A stretch of 7,344 bases of DNA from Cryomorphaceae bacterium (GCA_003564735.1 PXEK01000214.1:1-7344); one strand, 5' to 3'; shown: positions 1-6,679, numbered from the stretch's first letter. Translations and numbers: made by a program. Notes: generated by a model from the sequence alone, not told the origin.

Positions 1-1262
1 ATTTTTTCAAACCCCAATTTCTCCGCTTCACTGATGCGTTTTTCAATTCGGTTTACGGGCCTGATTTCACCGGACAGACCAATTTCACCGGCAAACGCAT
101 ATTTTGGATTAACGGGTAAATCGGTGTTGGAAGATAAAACGGCACTCACCACCGCCAAATCAATAGCGGGATCATCACTGCGGATTCCGCCCGCGATGTT
201 CAAAAAAACGTCCTTTGCCGCCAGTTTAAAACCACACCTTTTTTCCAGTACCGCCAAGAGCATCGATAGTCGCCTTAAATCAAACCCCGTGGCCGACCTT
301 TGCGGCGTGCCGTATGCTGCCGTACTCACCAAAGCTTGCGTTTCAATCATAATGGGTCGCAAACCCTCCATAATACACGATACCGTTGTGCCGCTGTGAG
401 ATTGATCGCGTTGGTGAATAAAAATCTCTGAAGGATTCGACACCTCCTTCAACCCCTTGGCATACATTTCATACACGCCCAACTCGTTGGTTGAGCCAAA
501 CCTGTTTTTTACGGCTCTGAGTAACCTAAAAACATGGTTGCGGTCGCCCTCAAACTGCAACACGGTATCCACCATGTGCTCCAAAATTTTGGGACCGGCA
601 ATACTCCCCTCCTTGTTGATGTGACCAATCAAAAATACCGGTACGTTGCTGTCTTTGGCAAAGCGAAGCAATTCGGCAGAACATTCCCGCACTTGGGTTA
701 CGCTCCCCGGCGCCGACTCAATGCCGCTTTTATGCAATGTTTGAATGGAGTCAATCACCAAAACATCGGGTTGTACGTTTTTGATTTGAGTGAATATTTG
801 ATCCAGTGAAGTTTCGGCGAGTAAATAACATTGGTTGGAGTCGAATCCGGTACGTTCGGCGCGCATTTTAATCTGTTGGGCGCTCTCCTCACCCGAAACG
901 TAAAGTACTTTTTTGTTTTGAAGTGCCAGCGCCACCTGGAGCATCAGCGTACTTTTTCCTATGCCCGGTTCACCGCCGATCAACACCAAAGATCCGGGAA
1001 CAATGCCGCCACCCAATACGCGATTGAGCTCTGCATCGGATGAATTAAAACGCGGCAAATCCTCAGCGTTGATGTCCTGAATAAGTCGGGGTTTCGCTTG
1101 AGATTCATGGGTAGCCGCAGTAGCTAACGTTTGCTTTTTGTTTTGCGTAATAATTTCTTCAACGTAGGAGTTCCACTCGCCGCAAGACGGGCAATGACCT
1201 ATCCATTTGGGCGATTGCGCACCGCAGTTTTGACATACGTAAAGCGTTTTTGTTTTGGCCAA
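1..1262 (-). CDS. radA: DNA repair protein RadA, C-terminus cut by window edge
   Basis: RadA (Sms) is a RecA-related, DnaB-like ATPase that promotes branch migration in homologous recombination. The visible 420 residues carry, in order, a four-cysteine zinc finger (C10, C13, C24, C27), a Walker A motif GGEPGIGKST at about 96-105, a Walker B strand VLVIDS ending at D171, the RadA signature KNRFG at 252-256, and the start of a Lon-protease-like C-terminal domain from about residue 285. The family is usually about 450-460 residues, so roughly the last 35 lie off the left edge. The start is TTG at 1262-1260: the zinc finger begins ten codons later, and the first in-frame ATG comes only just after the Walker A motif. 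The gene begins 4 nt after the stop of the nucleotidyltransferase gene and is almost certainly translated from the same mRNA. Identity is secure; only the end is unseen. Confidence 0.97.
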   Translation of the reverse strand, partial: MAKTKTLYVCQNCGAQSPKWIGHCPSCGEWNSYVEEIITQNKKQTLATAATHESQAKPRLIQDINAEDLPRFNSSDAELNRVLGGGIVPGSLVLIGGEPGIGKSTLMLQVALALQNKKVLYVSGEESAQQIKMRAERTGFDSNQCYLLAETSLDQIFTQIKNVQPDVLVIDSIQTLHKSGIESAPGSVTQVRECSAELLRFAKDSNVPVFLIGHINKEGSIAGPKILEHMVDTVLQFEGDRNHVFRLLRAVKNRFGSTNELGVYEMYAKGLKEVSNPSEIFIHQRDQSHSGTTVSCIMEGLRPIMIETQALVSTAAYGTPQRSATGFDLRRLSMLLAVLEKRCGFKLAAKDVFLNIAGGIRSDDPAIDLAVVSAVLSSNTDLPVNPKYAFAGEIGLSGEIRPVNRIEKRISEAEKLGFEK

Positions 1263-1266
1263 GAGT

Positions 1267-1788
1267 TTAGTTTTTACTGTGCGAATCTATTATTTTTTTC
1301 TCCAAGGAGGTGGTCGAATATCCGGGCAAAAAGGGAATGGTTTTCACCGTTCCGCCTTTTTTGGTCACGTGGTCTGATCCCACAATATATACCTTTGCTT
1401 CGGGATTTTTTTCATTAGGATCATAATCGCCGCCTTTCACCAAAACATCGGGAGATATGATTTCGATCAAATTAAGAGGGGTGGGTTCTGAAAAAATAAC
1501 CACAGCATCCACAAAAAACAGAGAGGCTATGATTAAAGCTCGGGAGTACTCATCTTTTATAGGTCTGGACGTGCCTTTATTGAGAGTTTTTACCGAGGCA
1601 TCGTTATTGATGCCCACCACGAGTTTATCACCTAGTTTTGACGCTTTGAGCAGGTAATCGATATGACCTCGATGGAGTAAATCAAAAACGCCGTTGGTAA
1701 ACACAACGGTTTGGTTTTTCATTCTCCAATCGTGCACCAGCTCGTCAATAGAGCCGTGATCCATTATTTTAAATTCAACTTCTTGCAT
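1267..1788 (-). CDS. rfaE2: HldE C-domain/RfaE2-type nucleotidyltransferase (D-glycero-beta-D-manno-heptose 1-phosphate adenylyltransferase)
   Basis: This 173-residue cytidylyltransferase-like protein matches the second domain of HldE (RfaE), which transfers AMP to heptose 1-phosphate to give ADP-heptose for lipopolysaccharide core. The nucleotide-binding signature TNGVFDLLHRGH sits at 31-42 and contains the HxGH motif (H39, H42). Further family features are VVGINNDASVKTLNKG around 58-73, the VKGGDYDP block, and the C-terminal GYSTTSL motif. The N-terminal kinase domain of bifunctional HldE is absent, so this is the stand-alone form common in Bacteroidota. ATG at 1788 is chosen; it overlaps the flippase-like gene by 14 nt, suggesting translational coupling. 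An internal ATG at residue 9 is possible. The substrate is inferred from family resemblance: related enzymes act on glycerol 3-phosphate or other phosphorylated compounds, and no heptose kinase or transferase is visible nearby. Confidence 0.85.
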   Translation of the reverse strand: MQEVEFKIMDHGSIDELVHDWRMKNQTVVFTNGVFDLLHRGHIDYLLKASKLGDKLVVGINNDASVKTLNKGTSRPIKDEYSRALIIASLFFVDAVVIFSEPTPLNLIEIISPDVLVKGGDYDPNEKNPEAKVYIVGSDHVTKKGGTVKTIPFLPGYSTTSLEKKIIDSHSKN

Positions 1789-2782
1789 GTCGATACTTGG
1801 AATTATACGTTGAAATCACTGCGAAGGATAACCCTCCCAAAACGAGTATCATGGCCGTTTGTGCGGCCCAAACAATCCACCCAAAGGCGCCGCCGGTGGC
1901 TTTATCCACATCGTACAAAAGTAAAATCACCTGAATGGCCAGCGGGTACGCTCCAATACCTCCGTTGGTGAGGGCAATCGCTAAACCGCCCAAGCCAAAG
2001 GCCGTGAAAACACCTTCGAGCGGTACGGAAGTGGTTTCGGGAAGCGCGAAAAAGCACACGTAAAACATCATGAGGTAAGCAAACCAAATAAACACCGTAT
2101 GCGCCAAAAAATACCACTTGTGTTTCATGGTGTAAATGGCCGCAATACCCTCTAAAATACCTTTGATTATTTTTTGCACGGCCAAAATAAACTTGTTGGA
2201 GCTCTTGAGTTTATAAACAAACACCAGGGTCGATATTCCCCCCGCAAAAAGCACGAGCAGAATAACAATAACCGCAGGCCCTGAGATTTCACCCAGTTTT
2301 TCGGAAATGATTTCGTTGAGTAAATTTTGAATAACGTCATACTGTAAAAACACAATGGCGGTGATGGTTCCCAGCAGTATAATTAAATCGGCAACACGCT
2401 CGGCAATGACCGTTCCCAACAACTTTTCGAACGGAATTTTCTCATATCGCTGTAAAATACCGCAACGCGACAACTCTCCCAATCGGGGAACGGCCATATT
2501 AATTAAATAGCCACCCATTACGGCGAAAAAACTATTTAAAAAATCGGGTTTGTACCCCAGAGGTTCCAATGTGTATTTCCAGCGCCAGGCTCTACTTAAA
2601 TGGCTCAGGGTGGCGATGAAAAGTGATAAAATCACCCAAAAGTAATTAGCTTGACCAAAGGCTGAAAACAGCTCGTCAAGTTGGTCTTCGGCTTTTAGTT
2701 CCTTATAAAAATACCAAACGAGGTAAAGACCCAACGCAAGGGGAAAAAGGATTTTGAGGGTTGTAAGTATGTGTTTTTTCAA
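1775..2782 (-). CDS. UPF0104 / lysylphosphatidylglycerol synthase TM-region (flippase-like) integral membrane protein
   Basis: This 335-residue polytopic inner-membrane protein has about eight hydrophobic segments (near 6-26, 47-62, 84-99, 124-146, 168-191, 222-245, 258-290 and 305-328). It shows the marks of the flippase-like family that includes the MprF N-terminal half: PRLGE at 99-103 followed by R106, AERVAD at 127-132, and NGGIGAYP starting at N273 in place of the common PGGLG turn. It has no soluble lysyl-transferase domain, so aminoacyl-lipid synthesis is not expected; lipid or glycolipid translocation is an inference from the family. The start is TTG at 2782-2780: a stop lies four codons upstream in frame at 2792-2794, and the next ATG would remove two membrane segments. 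It is first in the operon with rfaE2 and radA. In several Bacteroidota, as I recall, this family sits near panD and radA; only the radA neighbour is seen here. Confidence 0.88.
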   Translation of the reverse strand: MKKHILTTLKILFPLALGLYLVWYFYKELKAEDQLDELFSAFGQANYFWVILSLFIATLSHLSRAWRWKYTLEPLGYKPDFLNSFFAVMGGYLINMAVPRLGELSRCGILQRYEKIPFEKLLGTVIAERVADLIILLGTITAIVFLQYDVIQNLLNEIISEKLGEISGPAVIVILLVLFAGGISTLVFVYKLKSSNKFILAVQKIIKGILEGIAAIYTMKHKWYFLAHTVFIWFAYLMMFYVCFFALPETTSVPLEGVFTAFGLGGLAIALTNGGIGAYPLAIQVILLLYDVDKATGGAFGWIVWAAQTAMILVLGGLSFAVISTYNSKYRHARS

Positions 2783-2817
2783 AGTGTTTTCTTACCGTTG
2801 AATAATTAATTAAACAA

Positions 2818-2825
2818 CAAAAGTA
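2818..2825 (-). promoter_or_regulatory. Bacteroidota -7 element for the flippase-rfaE2-radA operon
   Basis: On the minus strand the sequence TACTTTTG matches the Bacteroidota consensus TAnnTTTG exactly. It would start transcription near 2811, leaving a leader of about 29 nt before the TTG start at 2782. No clear TTTG/TTG -33 element is found 19-21 nt upstream, so the call rests on the -7 box and its position. It faces away from the plus-strand promoter about 60 bp to the right. Confidence 0.5.
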
Positions 2826-2884
2826 ATCAATTACACCGGGCTGCGTCACCCTCATAAATGTTCTCGTTTATACCGTGAGTTTAA

Positions 2885-2892
2885 TACATTTG
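2885..2892 (+). promoter_or_regulatory. Bacteroidota -7 element for the DUF1648 gene
   Basis: TACATTTG matches TAnnTTTG exactly and predicts a transcription start near 2898, about 28 nt before the ATG at 2926. The -33 element is not evident. The box lies downstream of a possible GTG start at 2875, which therefore would not be on the transcript; this decides the start in favour of 2926. Confidence 0.5.
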
Positions 2893-2925
2893 TATTTCGT
2901 TCAGAACCCCAAAAAGCCGCTAAAA

Positions 2926-3423
2926 ATGACCGAAAGACCTCAACTAAAGCCACTTTTTACTCCTGTAGATAAATTGATGGAGTTTGTTGGAGCCGGCGCA
3001 CTGTTGCTTTTTTTGGGGTATAGCGCTTATCATTTTGTGTCGCTACCGGCCGAAGTCCCCATTCATTTTAATGCCGCAGGTGAACCCGACCGTTACGGAC
3101 ATAAAGGCGTATTTTTAATATTGCCGGGTATTGCCGGGCTTTTGCATGTAGGGCTAACGGTGCTCTCCAAGTATCCGCATATATTTAATTATCCCGTGAG
3201 CATTACTGAGGAAAACGCAATTCGGCAATACGGTTTTGCCGTTCGGTTATTGCGTTTTTTGAAGTTGGTGATTGTTATTGTTTTTGCCCTTATAGCCTTC
3301 ACCACCGTAAGATACACTCAAGGTGTAGCCACAGGCTTGGGCGGTTGGTTTTTACCCGCGTTTTCAGCGGTTATGTTTTTGCCTTTGGGTTTCTACATTT
3401 ACTACGCCGTAAAGCAAAAATAA
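2926..3423 (+). CDS. DUF1648 domain-containing small integral membrane protein
   Basis: This 165-residue protein has four predicted membrane segments (about 18-38, 61-81, 107-127 and 137-160). The DUF1648 signature follows the first: LPAEVPIHFNAAGEPDRYG at 40-58, containing the family's P-x-H-F/W-N...G-x-x-D pattern. DUF1648 also forms the N-terminal part of SdpI-type immunity proteins, but this protein is short and has no partner toxin gene beside it, so an immunity role is not supported; the function is unknown. The in-frame GTG at 2875 would add 17 residues, but it lies upstream of the -7 box at 2885-2892, so ATG 2926, preceded by an A-rich stretch without Shine-Dalgarno, is preferred. It is monocistronic: divergent from the flippase operon and convergent with rnhA, with 59 bp between the two stops and no convincing terminator hairpin there. 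Confidence 0.85.
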   Translation: MTERPQLKPLFTPVDKLMEFVGAGALLLFLGYSAYHFVSLPAEVPIHFNAAGEPDRYGHKGVFLILPGIAGLLHVGLTVLSKYPHIFNYPVSITEENAIRQYGFAVRLLRFLKLVIVIVFALIAFTTVRYTQGVATGLGGWFLPAFSAVMFLPLGFYIYYAVKQK

Positions 3424-3482
3424 CTCTGTTCGGTCGACATGGAAATTAGCCTTTTTCGAGGAGTTTTACGGGTTAGTGAATC

Positions 3483-3968
3483 TCAAATATTCAAACCGCT
3501 TTGTGCGGGGAGCACGGGATTTTCGTAACCGTAATCAATTTCATGGTCGTTACTTTCGGCGGCTTGTACCGCCAAGCGATCGCAGCGTTCATTCCCCGGT
3601 ATGTTGGCATGACCTTTTACCCAAACGAGTTTTACATTGTGCTTAGGCGCTATATGCAAGTAGCGTCGCCATAAATCGGTATTTTTTTTACCTTTAAATC
3701 CTTTTTTACGCCACGTGGCCAACCAGCCTTTTTCCACGGCATTAACCACATAACTTGAGTCGGAGTATATGGTGACGTTATGCCCTTCGCCTTTGAGCGA
3801 CTCCAACGCTACAATCACGGCCAGCAGTTCCATACGGTTGTTTGTGGTTTTACGGTAGCCTTGCGAGAGTTCTTTTTGGTGTTTGCCGGCCATCAATAAA
3901 ACGCCGTAACCGCCGGGGCCGGGGTTTCCCAATGCTGAGCCGTCTGTATAAACCGTAATATCTGCCAA
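3483..3968 (-). CDS. rnhA: Ribonuclease HI
   Basis: RNase HI cleaves the RNA strand of RNA-DNA hybrids in the cytoplasm, removing primers and R-loops. The 161-residue sequence carries the complete catalytic set: D9 in TDGSALGNPGPGG, E47 in NNRMELLA, D70 in SDSSYV, and D130 in GNERCDRLA, with H120 in WVKGHAN as the flexible-loop histidine. It also has the basic-protrusion region (WRKKGFKGKK at 86-95) that helps bind the hybrid in the E. coli-type enzyme. Length is typical of type 1 RNase HI. The start is TTG at 3968-3966, required because D9 lies only eight codons on and the next ATG is residue 26. It follows the M23 peptidase gene by 12 nt and is probably co-transcribed with it. The last 25 residues or so (from about 135) look like an ordinary variable tail. 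Confidence 0.97.
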   Translation of the reverse strand: MADITVYTDGSALGNPGPGGYGVLLMAGKHQKELSQGYRKTTNNRMELLAVIVALESLKGEGHNVTIYSDSSYVVNAVEKGWLATWRKKGFKGKKNTDLWRRYLHIAPKHNVKLVWVKGHANIPGNERCDRLAVQAAESNDHEIDYGYENPVLPAQSGLNI

Positions 3969-3980
3969 AGTAAAAGGATT

Positions 3981-4853
3981 TTAAAAGGTGAGGTAATCTT
4001 GCGGGTTAAGGGGCTGACCATCTTCCCAAAGCTCAAAATGCAAGTGGGCGCCCGTGGTATATTCTCCGGTATTACCCACCATGCCGATGACCTCACCCGC
4101 TGTAACAAAATCGCCCTTGCGTTTGAGTACGACCGAGCAATGCTTATAAATTGAAACCAAGTTGTTGCGGTGGTGAATTTGTATCACGTGACCTACTTCA
4201 GGGCTCCAGCCGGCAAAAATCACCGTACCGTCAAAAATGGCTTTTACCGATTCTCCTTCCTTGGTGGCCACATCAACGCCAAAATGATCTTTTTGCGTAG
4301 AAAACTCTGAGGTAACCACACCTTGCACGGGAGTAAAGAAAAAGTAAGCCGCGGCGCGAGACCGCGAAGTAATTCCCGAAGAATGAACACTGTATTTTTC
4401 GGCTTCTTCAACCTCCTCACGTAACCTTTGATCGGCTTGTGACCTGTAATCTTCAATTTCTCCCGAGTGTACAATATGCCGATCTGCAATATCGCTGGAA
4501 TCTGACGGCGCGCCACCGGTTAAAAGGGTGTGCAGGTTTTGCATATAGTTTTCTCGAATAATCAGTTCATTTTCGAGTGAGTCAGCTTTAAATACGGCGT
4601 ACGCCGCATTGCGCTTTGTGGTAATATCGGCGTAGCCGGGTATATACTCCCGTAAAGGGGTAAACACGATACCGGCCGTAACTATGATGACCAATAAAAT
4701 AATAAGCAAGCCCGCATAAGTGAATACGTTTAGGGGTGTGAGACGAAAAGCCAACTTCTCTTCAAAGGTATCTTCTTGAAGGAGAACCAAGCGGTACATG
4801 TTGCGCAATTTCTCGCGCACTTTCTTTTTCTTGCCTAAAAGGTCATCGCTCAT
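3981..4853 (-). CDS. M23-family metallopeptidase, membrane-anchored (LytM/peptidoglycan endopeptidase type)
   Basis: This 290-residue protein has a basic cytoplasmic N-terminus (1-45), a single membrane anchor at about 46-64, a charged, partly helical linker (about 77-155), and a C-terminal M23 (LytM) domain from about 174. The zinc and catalytic residues of the family are all present: H190 and D194 in DHFGVD, H238 in YKHCS, and H270 and H272 in GAHLHFE. A catalytically active peptidoglycan endopeptidase acting in the periplasm is therefore expected; an activator or scaffold role cannot be excluded. The linker is rich in Ser, Asp and Glu. ATG at 4853 is the first start of the frame giving the KKKKVREKLR lead. 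No Shine-Dalgarno sequence precedes it. It is upstream partner of rnhA (12-nt gap). Topology and fold are clear; the specific bond cleaved is unknown. Confidence 0.93.
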   Translation of the reverse strand: MSDDLLGKKKKVREKLRNMYRLVLLQEDTFEEKLAFRLTPLNVFTYAGLLIILLVIIVTAGIVFTPLREYIPGYADITTKRNAAYAVFKADSLENELIIRENYMQNLHTLLTGGAPSDSSDIADRHIVHSGEIEDYRSQADQRLREEVEEAEKYSVHSSGITSRSRAAAYFFFTPVQGVVTSEFSTQKDHFGVDVATKEGESVKAIFDGTVIFAGWSPEVGHVIQIHHRNNLVSIYKHCSVVLKRKGDFVTAGEVIGMVGNTGEYTTGAHLHFELWEDGQPLNPQDYLTF

Positions 4854-4861
4854 AACGTGTG

Positions 4862-4869
4862 CAAAGATG
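4862..4869 (-). promoter_or_regulatory. Possible -7 element for the M23 peptidase-rnhA pair
   Basis: Minus-strand CATCTTTG matches TAnnTTTG at five of six defined positions and ends 8 nt before the ATG at 4853, which would give a very short or absent leader. No -33 element is seen at the expected distance. The call is tentative, supported mainly by the need for a start site after the hairpin at 4941-4984. Confidence 0.3.
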
Positions 4870-4940
4870 CAAAATCAAACCCAAACGCTCGTGTACTAAA
4901 ATCCCACCCACGTTGGATGTTGCCAAAAGGTGTGAAACGC

Positions 4941-4984
4941 ACCGGCGTATGGGGTTCTGACCAAAAAAATAAAACCCCACCGGT
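4941..4984 (-). terminator. Hairpin downstream of the dipeptidase gene, possible terminator
   Basis: An imperfect inverted repeat lies 15-58 nt after the dipeptidase stop: ACCGG/CCGGT outer arms, then GGGGTTTT/AGAACCCC inner arms around a 12-nt loop. The inner arm is fully paired (one G-U) in the minus-strand RNA but has a C-A mismatch in the plus-strand RNA, which fits a role in the dipeptidase transcript. There is no U-run directly after the stem; the T-run is in the loop. Termination or 3'-end protection is therefore an inference. Confidence 0.45.
4953..4967. repeat. 15-bp inverted repeat, left copy
   Basis: On the minus strand this reads TTTTTGGTCAGAACC, identical to the plus-strand sequence at 6463-6477. 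The two copies flank the dipeptidase gene in inverted orientation. This copy is also part of the loop and stem of the hairpin at 4941-4984. A shorter match of 11 bases, TCAGAACCCCA, occurs at 2901-2911 in the DUF1648 leader. Confidence 0.8.
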
Positions 4985-4998
4985 AAACGGTACAATTT

Positions 4999-6387
4999 CT
5001 ATTTCTTGAGTCGGGCGTATTGTTCGTAAAAACGGCAAATAGTTTCTTGACCTATTTTGAAGTTTTTTAGTCCGTAATGCTCATTGGGCGAGTGAATAGC
5101 GTCAGAGTTGAGCCCGAAACCCATCAATACGCTTTTCATCTCAAGAGTTTGCTCAAACAAAGCCACAATAGGGATGGAACCGCCCGAGCGCAAAGGAATT
5201 GGCGTTTTGTTGAACGACTCCTCCATGGCGTTGGCTGCAGCTTGATACTCAGGGGTGTTTACCGGGCAAACGTACGGAATTCCGCCGTGCAGATAGTTGA
5301 CGTCCACCTTCACGTAATCGGGCGCGACGTTGCGCAAGTGCTCACCGATTAACTTGGTAATGGTCTCGGGGTCTTGACCCGGAACCAAACGCATCGATAT
5401 TTTTGCGTGCGCCTTGGACGGAATAATGGTTTTTGCCCCGGGCTGAGTATAACCGCCCCAAATGCCGTTACAATCTAAGGTGGGTCTTATGCTGCTGCGC
5501 TCCAATGTAGAGTAGCCTTTCTCGCCCCACACGGCGTTAATGCCCAATTCTTTTTTGTACTTTTCCTCGTCAAACGGGGCTTTGGCCATGAGGTCACGCT
5601 CCTCTTGCGATACTTGCTCTACATCATCGTAAAAACCGGGAACGGTAATACGGTTATCATCATCATGTAAGTCGGCAATGAGTTGCGCCAATATGTTGCA
5701 CGGATTGGCCACACTGCCGCCGTACAAACCCGAGTGTAAATCACGATTGGGACCCGTAACGGTTACCTCAACGTAGCTCATGCCGCGCAATCCGGTGGTA
5801 ATGGAGGGCTGCTCAAGACTGAGTAACCCCGTGTCAGATATAAGAATGACATCGCCGGCCAGTTTTTCTTTGTATTTTGTAAGGAAGTCGGGCAAACTTG
5901 GAGAGCCTATTTCCTCCTCGCCTTCAATCATAAACTTCACGTTGCACGTAAGGCTATCGGTTTTTACCAGCGCCTCAAAGGCTTTTACGTGCATGAACAT
6001 TTGGCCTTTATCATCGGCTGAGCCCCGGGCGAAAATAGCGCCTTCGGGGTGAATTTCGGTGGTGCGAACTTGCGGGTCGAACGGGTCGGTATCCCAAAGT
6101 TCGAGCGGATCGGCAGGTTGAACGTCATAATGTCCGTAAACCACAACCGTGGGTAAATTTTCGTCGATGATTTTATCGGCGTAAACCACGGGATGGCCGG
6201 CGGTGGGAATCCCCTCGCAGTTTTCGGCACCGGCTTCTTCCAATCTGTTTTTTACTTCCTCTGCGGCTTTGATTACTTCGCTTTTATATTGATCGTCAGT
6301 GCTCACGCTTTTGATGCGCAACAGGCTGAATAGTTCTTCTAAAAATCGTTTGTTGTTGTCGTTTAAGTACTGAATGGCTTTTTGCAT
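4999..6387 (-). CDS. M20-family metallodipeptidase (CNDP/PepV-like)
   Basis: This 462-residue cytoplasmic zinc dipeptidase belongs to the M20 family and resembles carnosinase/CNDP-type enzymes, which hydrolyse dipeptides using two metal ions. All metal and catalytic positions are visible: H86 and D88 in VYGHYDVQP, D125 in RGSADDKGQ, the general base E158 with ligand E159 in EGEEEIGS, D185 in ISDT, and H432 in IHSPNEH. Residues about 205-365 form the dimerisation lid, beginning with GLRGMSYVEVTVTG and the DLHSG motif. Length equals that of full family members, and there is no signal peptide. ATG at 6387 gives the natural N-terminal helix. It is transcribed alone, followed by the hairpin at 4941-4984 and then the M23 gene. 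The exact dipeptide preference (for example Cys-Gly or beta-Ala-His type) cannot be read from the sequence. Confidence 0.95.
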   Translation of the reverse strand: MQKAIQYLNDNNKRFLEELFSLLRIKSVSTDDQYKSEVIKAAEEVKNRLEEAGAENCEGIPTAGHPVVYADKIIDENLPTVVVYGHYDVQPADPLELWDTDPFDPQVRTTEIHPEGAIFARGSADDKGQMFMHVKAFEALVKTDSLTCNVKFMIEGEEEIGSPSLPDFLTKYKEKLAGDVILISDTGLLSLEQPSITTGLRGMSYVEVTVTGPNRDLHSGLYGGSVANPCNILAQLIADLHDDDNRITVPGFYDDVEQVSQEERDLMAKAPFDEEKYKKELGINAVWGEKGYSTLERSSIRPTLDCNGIWGGYTQPGAKTIIPSKAHAKISMRLVPGQDPETITKLIGEHLRNVAPDYVKVDVNYLHGGIPYVCPVNTPEYQAAANAMEESFNKTPIPLRSGGSIPIVALFEQTLEMKSVLMGFGLNSDAIHSPNEHYGLKNFKIGQETICRFYEQYARLKK

Positions 6388-6407
6388 AGGTAAAAAATTT
6401 GTTAGAG

Positions 6408-6415
6408 CAAATTAA
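6408..6415 (-). promoter_or_regulatory. Possible -7 element for the dipeptidase gene
   Basis: Minus-strand TTAATTTG matches TAnnTTTG at five of six defined positions and ends 20 nt before the ATG at 6387. There is no clear -33 element 19-21 nt upstream. Confidence 0.35.
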
Positions 6416-6462
6416 ACGAATTTTCTGTTGTGCGGGGGCTGTATTTTGTGATTATTATAATC

Positions 6463-6477
6463 TTTTTGGTCAGAACC
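6463..6477. repeat. 15-bp inverted repeat, right copy
   Basis: TTTTTGGTCAGAACC on the plus strand, the inverted partner of 4953-4967. It marks the boundary between the AT-rich dipeptidase upstream region and the purine-rich repeat mosaic that begins just after it. Confidence 0.8.
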
Positions 6478-6510
6478 GAGGAAGAGTGGAACGGTGAGCG
6501 GAGGGTGAAG

Positions 6511-6553
6511 CCCGTTGGAATCCGCTGCGCGGTGCCTGCGGCAATTCTACGGG
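6511..6553. repeat. Imperfect 43-bp palindrome (REP-like)
   Basis: The arms pair as CCCGT...ACGGG, GAAT...ATTC and CCGC...GCGG (13 pairs, with small unpaired bulges between blocks) around a 12-nt loop. The element is GC-rich against its surroundings. It resembles dispersed palindromic elements in bacterial intergenic DNA; whether it recurs elsewhere in this genome cannot be seen here. Confidence 0.6.
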
Positions 6554-6557
6554 GCAG

Positions 6558-6578
6558 GCGTAAAGCGTGAAGCGTGAA
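6558..6578. repeat. Heptamer tandem run, GCGTGAA type
   Basis: Three contiguous 7-bp units: GCGTAAA, GCGTGAA, GCGTGAA, followed by a partial GCG. It begins 4 bp after the palindrome. Confidence 0.8.
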
Positions 6579-6587
6579 GCGGTACTC

Positions 6588-6626
6588 GTTGCGGGTTCGC
6601 TGAAGTGGCTTACAAGAAAGAAGAGG
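6588..6626 (+). repeat. Spaced module, copy A
   Basis: First of three copies of a roughly 40-bp module: GTTGCGGGTT, a variable block, AGTGGC, then TACAAG and an A/G-rich tail. The CAAG core starts 25 bases after the first G, as in copies B and C. Confidence 0.6.
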
Positions 6627-6642
6627 TGAAGGCTGAAAGGTT

Positions 6643-6670
6643 CGTGAACCGTAAGCGGTGAACCGTGAGC
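6643..6670. repeat. Heptamer tandem run, CGTGAAC type
   Basis: Four contiguous degenerate 7-bp units: CGTGAAC, CGTAAGC, GGTGAAC, CGTGAGC. They are related to the GCGTGAA units at 6558-6578 but are a distinct run. Confidence 0.75.
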
Positions 6671-6679
6671 TGAAAAGAC

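Noticed and set aside
2875..2925. GTG start at 2875 for the DUF1648 protein, adding 17 residues
   Set aside because: It lies upstream of the -7 element at 2885-2892 and the extra residues are not needed for the DUF1648 domain or the first membrane segment.
3424..3482. Bidirectional terminator between the convergent DUF1648 and rnhA genes
   Set aside because: Only a weak GAAT/ATTC pairing is visible; no stable stem with a T-run on either strand.
4850..5038. Minus-strand 62-codon frame between the dipeptidase and the M23 gene
   Set aside because: It overlaps the end of the dipeptidase and the start of the M23 gene, contains the hairpin region, and has no family features.
4953..6477. Insertion sequence with terminal inverted repeats around the dipeptidase
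   Set aside because: The enclosed gene is a complete M20 dipeptidase, not a transposase, and no flanking target-site duplication is evident; kept only as a repeat observation.
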